DNA of 25,791 nt, from the NCBI GenBank assembly GCA_037445245.1, contig JBBIKU010000012.1, positions 1 to 25,791 on the forward strand. Reading direction: 5' to 3'. This document shows, piece after piece, positions 23,370-25,791 of the stretch (its first letter is position 1; the number at the start of each line of letters is the position of its first letter). The position numbers and the translations under genes are program-made. The notes below the pieces were generated by a model, which had not been told where the DNA came from, did not search any database, and saw nothing but the letters and a program-made list of their open reading frames with translations. Source of the stretch: JBBIKU01 sp037445245 (GTDB taxonomy: Bacteria; Chloroflexota; Anaerolineae; Anaerolineales; Anaerolineaceae).

Positions 23370-24044
23370 CTATTGCATTGCCAGTATTGGGTCGATCAAT
23401 TCAATCAAGTAATGCAACGGCGGAGGACCGACGATGATCTCGCCGTTGACATCGAAGGTAGGCGTGCCGCGGAAACCCAGGGCGCGGGCTTCTGCCACGC
23501 CCGCCTGCACCATCGGTTGGTATTTTCCGGAATCAAGGCAGCGGTCGAATTCTTCACCATCCAGCCCGATTTGGCGGGCAGCTTGCTTTAGATCCTCGCT
23601 ATACAGGCGGTGTACATTTTCAAACAGATAGTCGTGGTATGCCCAAAAACTGCCCTGATCGTGGGCGCATTGACCCGCCTCCGCCGCCTTCGGTGAACGG
23701 GCGGAAGTAGCGGCGAAGTCGCGCCAGATGAAGACGATTTGGTCACCGTAACGTTCGAGAAGGCGATCGCGCACACCCGCCTGGTGCCACATACGGCAGG
23801 AGATGCAGGCGAAATCGGAATACTCCACGATGCGGATGGGCGCATCGGGACTGCCCAGCATCGGGTATTCGGTCAATCGTTCCGGGGGTAATGCGGGCGG
23901 CTGATTGCCGGGGAACAACCGGTCAACCCCGTAGAGCAGCGCCGCCACGCTCAAAATAGCGGCGATGACCAGCCAGCGCGCTTTTTGTAAACCGGAAGCC
24001 GGTTGGTTTGCTTCAGGACCGGCAGAACTCGTTTTGGTCTCCAT
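23370..24044 (-). CDS. Membrane-anchored DsbA-like thiol-disulfide oxidoreductase
   Basis: The 224-residue protein has a short cytoplasmic N-terminus, one membrane helix (about 24-41: WLVIAAILSVAALLYGV) and an outward-facing thioredoxin-fold domain with DsbA-type helical insertion. The active site is C80-I-S-C83 (FACISCRMW). FRGTPTFDVNG near 195 carries the cis-proline. It probably forms or isomerises disulfides in exported proteins; related proteins in Chloroflexota and Actinobacteria are annotated as DsbA-family or thioredoxin-domain proteins. Its TAG stop overlaps the ribosome site of the OsmC gene. Confidence 0.92.
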   Translation of the reverse strand: METKTSSAGPEANQPASGLQKARWLVIAAILSVAALLYGVDRLFPGNQPPALPPERLTEYPMLGSPDAPIRIVEYSDFACISCRMWHQAGVRDRLLERYGDQIVFIWRDFAATSARSPKAAEAGQCAHDQGSFWAYHDYLFENVHRLYSEDLKQAARQIGLDGEEFDRCLDSGKYQPMVQAGVAEARALGFRGTPTFDVNGEIIVGPPPLHYLIELIDPILAMQ

Positions 24045-24093
24045 AAGCTACCTTTCTGTGTCCATAAAGGGAGGCTTCCCACTTCCTCTATCG

Positions 24094-24816
24094 CTAGCTG
24101 CGCCCGTAAACCGGAATTGCCGCGCCATGGATGGCACTGGCAGACGGCGATACCAGGAATAGGATCACCTCAGCGATTGCTTCGGGTGCGACCCAGCGGC
24201 TGTGATCGGCGGAAGGCATCGCCTGGCGGTTTTGTGGGGTGTCGATTGTTCCGGGCAGGATGCAGTTGACGTTGATGCCGTCGTGGCGCAATTCAGCCGC
24301 CATGCTTTCGGTCAGACGGATCACGGCACTTTTGGATGCGGAATAAGCCGCCATGTTGGCGCCGCCGCTCACCCCCGCCCGCGCTGCTATGTTGACAATC
24401 TTCCCACTGCCCTGTTCCAGCATCCATGGGATGACTGCCTGGCAGGCGACGAATACCGAACGGGCGTTCAAATTCATCATCACCTCCCAGGTTTCGGCGG
24501 GGGTTTCATGCAAGGGTGTGCCGGCGCGGTAGCCACCAACGGTGTTGATCAAAGCGTCGATTCTGCCGAAACGCTTTACCGCCTCGCCCGCCGTCGCTTT
24601 CATGGCTTCGGCGTCGGTCACGTCGACCGGCGCCGCCAGGAAGTGCGATTTTGATTCGGCTAGACGGGGGAATAGCTGGTTGAGACCCTCTGCGGATAGA
24701 TCAACCAGCACCAGATGAGCGCCCGCCGTTTCCAGGGCGCTGGCAGTTGCCTGCCCCAGGTTGCCAGATGCGCCGGTAATTATCACCACCTTGTTAGCAA
24801 AGTCCGCCTTGTTCAA
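24094..24816 (-). CDS. Short-chain dehydrogenase/reductase (SDR), catalytic Ser replaced
   Basis: The 240-residue Rossmann protein has the nucleotide motif TGASGNLG (14-21), followed by LVLVDLSAEG. The Asp at the end of strand 2 suggests NAD(H) rather than NADP(H). LINTVGG (89-95) corresponds to the NNAG motif, and YSASK (158-162) supplies the catalytic Tyr and Lys. The position 13 residues before the Tyr, normally the catalytic Ser of NISS, is Ala in NIAARAG. Activity may therefore be altered or rely on another residue. The TTG start is supported by GGGAGG six bases upstream. An AT-rich promoter region lies directly before it. Substrate unknown. Confidence 0.9.
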   Translation of the reverse strand: MNKADFANKVVIITGASGNLGQATASALETAGAHLVLVDLSAEGLNQLFPRLAESKSHFLAAPVDVTDAEAMKATAGEAVKRFGRIDALINTVGGYRAGTPLHETPAETWEVMMNLNARSVFVACQAVIPWMLEQGSGKIVNIAARAGVSGGANMAAYSASKSAVIRLTESMAAELRHDGINVNCILPGTIDTPQNRQAMPSADHSRWVAPEAIAEVILFLVSPSASAIHGAAIPVYGRS

Positions 24817-24828
24817 GGTGCGCCTCCC

Positions 24829-24900
24829 AATTTATTATATTTAGATATCAATTATATTATAATTTTACAAAAGAAAGCTTAAAAAAAGATTAATATTCGA
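24829..24900 (-). promoter_or_regulatory. AT-rich promoter/operator region before the SDR gene
   Basis: About 70 bases are overwhelmingly A and T, in sharp contrast to the GC-rich surroundings. Read on the minus strand they contain several TATAAT-like boxes before the GGGAGG of the SDR gene. A perfect inverted repeat AATTATA-T-TATAATT lies at 24850-24864 and could be a repressor site or part of overlapping -10 boxes. I cannot choose one start point. Confidence 0.45.
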
Positions 24901-25041
24901 TCACCGCCGCTTGCTTCAACACTTACCTTGACCCCATCGCGATATGGAGACTCGTCAGGCTGAACTAGAGCGGCTCGATTTACCGGATGTCAGCGCCGAA
25001 CCAAGCATCGCGCCGGAGGTGGATGGTAGCCCGCTTCTTTC
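24901..25041. other. Intergenic stretch with no recognised feature
   Basis: About 140 bases of normal GC content lie between the AT-rich block and the truncated minus-strand gene. A plus-strand frame from 24944 looks weakly protein-like (QAELERLDLPDVSAEPS) but has no ribosome site and no family I know. It may be a gene remnant, since the adjacent locus is disturbed by an insertion sequence. Confidence 0.3.
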
Positions 25042-25308
25042 TCAGTCTTCGAAAGTTTTGATTTTGTGGGTAAAGGCTTCTGCCGGCAAACCCGTGCAGA
25101 ATGCCAGCGTTTTCAGCCACGCCTTGCGCTCTGCCTCGCTGATTTTTTCGTGGCGGTATTCCCAGTTGTTCTTACGGATGTACTCCTGCATGTATTTGGA
25201 TTGTTCCCCCAGTCGCTCGATGGCGTCTGCCGCTAACCGCCGCGCCGCCCTGGGGTATTCCCAGTAGCAGCGCTGAATGCCGGCGCGCAGATGCATCTGG
25301 CATAAGTA
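25042..25308 (-). pseudogene. Truncated gene, C-terminal fragment cut by the IS630 element
   Basis: The minus-strand frame ends with a normal stop at 25042. It encodes a helical, protein-like C-terminus: MHLRAGIQRCYWEYPRAARR, then LGEQSKYMQEYIRKNNWEYR and LKTLAFCTGLPAEAFTHK. The pattern recalls the end of DUF6062-type proteins, but this is a weak guess. Upstream of about 25308 the frame passes into IS-like sequence (LSKTYFTMYLCQ and beyond), loses coding character and overlaps the start of the transposase gene in the opposite direction. The simplest reading is that an insertion sequence removed or displaced the N-terminal part, leaving about 88 codons. The missing half should lie beyond the other end of the element, outside the window. 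Confidence 0.65.
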
Positions 25309-25791
25309 CATCGTAAAGTAAGTTTTTGACAAAAGCAAGCATCTGGTAGAAAATAGCCAGATGAACAAACAACACATACAACTCAGTCCAATAGATCGAG
25401 AGTATCTCGAAGCCTGGATAAGCAAAGGCGAACTCAAGGCAAAAATTTATCGTCGCGCGCTTGCCTTACTTGAATTGGATCGCGGTCAAACCTACAGCGC
25501 AGTCTCCAAAACGGTCAAGATGACGAATGGGACGTTGTCCACATTGGCCGAACCATATCGAGAAAATGGATTACAAGCATTGTATGATCGTCCATGCTCC
25601 GGCAGGCCCGTCAAGATGGATGGGGCACAGCGTGCAAAAATCACAGCCCTGGCCTGTAGTACGCCACCAGAAGGACACGCGGAATGGAGTTTGCGTCTGT
25701 TGGCAGATAAAGCGATCGAACTGGACTTTTGCGAACAAATCTCGCATACGCATGTGCGCACGATTCTAAAAAAAACGTCCTCAAGCCGCAC
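25303..25791 (+). mobile_element. Left part of an IS630-family insertion sequence
   Basis: The GC content falls and the coding strand changes at about 25303-25315. TA dinucleotides, the target duplicated by IS630 elements, occur at 25303, 25307 and 25314. The element's left end probably lies at one of them, with GTAAAGTAAGTTTTTGAC just inside as the likely terminal repeat. The transposase gene starts about 50 bases further in. The right end is outside the window, so the terminal repeat cannot be checked here. Confidence 0.7.
25361..25791 (+). CDS. IS630-family transposase, N-terminal part (runs off the window)
   Basis: An open frame starts with ATG at 25361 (MNKQHIQLSPIDREYLEAWI) and continues without a stop to the window edge, 143 codons. 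It has the N-terminal helix-turn-helix of IS630/Tc1-like transposases (YRRALALLELDRGQTYSAVS, then VKMTNGTLSTLAEPYRENG). The linker with the GRPVKMDGAQRAKITALACS motif follows, then the second DNA-binding region (EWSLRLLADKAIELDF, ISHTHVRTILKK). The DDE catalytic domain must lie beyond 25791. Codon use is AT-richer than that of neighbouring genes, as expected for a transferred element. Confidence 0.88.
   Translation, partial: MNKQHIQLSPIDREYLEAWISKGELKAKIYRRALALLELDRGQTYSAVSKTVKMTNGTLSTLAEPYRENGLQALYDRPCSGRPVKMDGAQRAKITALACSTPPEGHAEWSLRLLADKAIELDFCEQISHTHVRTILKKTSSSR

Overview
The window reads as a stretch of chromosome from a GC-rich (by eye about 60%), densely coded bacterium. The gene set suggests Chloroflexota, probably an Anaerolineae-like lineage: a dnaB / DnaD-domain / DnaC-like cluster, a lipoprotein with a long Pro-Thr linker and a LamG-type domain, several family-unknown proteins typical of that phylum, and a T-box leader before serS. 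This placement is an inference from gene content; no rRNA gene is present to confirm it. I saw no tRNA gene, CRISPR array or prophage. The only clear mobile element is an IS630-family transposase gene running off the right edge.

Layout. 1-2032: tail of an unknown gene, then a polytopic membrane protein whose N-terminus appears split by a frameshift. 2048-4079 (+): promoter, ECF sigma factor, membrane anti-sigma-like protein and a NUDIX hydrolase, all overlapping. 4149-6482 (+): ftsK. 6479-7964 (-): rsmE and rsmI, with rsmI broken by a 40-bp insertion. 8045-9034 (+): lipA with its own promoter. 9256-10149 (+): LamG-like lipoprotein. 10189-14064 (-): serS, a DUF456 membrane protein, a LamG-like protein and an orphan DNA methyltransferase, headed by a strong promoter and a T-box leader. 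14108-14845 (-): atypical response regulator. 15097-15825 (+): bifunctional-nuclease-family gene with promoter and terminator. 15875-19370 (+): dnaB, a DnaD-domain gene and a tandem double-ATPase loader-like gene. 19454-20517 (-): birA coupled to a small membrane protein. 20672-22887 (+): acidic unknown protein, cysteine-desulfurase-like enzyme, GNAT acetyltransferase. 22923-24816 (-): DsbA-like and OsmC-like redox pair and an SDR enzyme. 25042-25791: a truncated gene next to the IS630 transposase.

How the genes fit together. The dnaB cluster looks like a complete helicase-plus-loader unit comparable to DnaB/DnaD/DnaI of Firmicutes, but with two ATPase domains fused in one loader. rsmI/rsmE modify 16S rRNA. 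lipA and birA attach or make the lipoyl and biotin cofactors. The DsbA/OsmC pair suggests thiol redox or peroxide handling.

Most unusual signal: a short palindrome, GTRCCCAC-NNN-GTGGGYAC (8-3-8), occurs at three loci. One copy is in frame in the lipoprotein gene, one is in frame in the small gene after birA, and the third locus is a tandem array inside the serS T-box leader, exactly where the tRNA-acceptor-binding T-box sequence should be.
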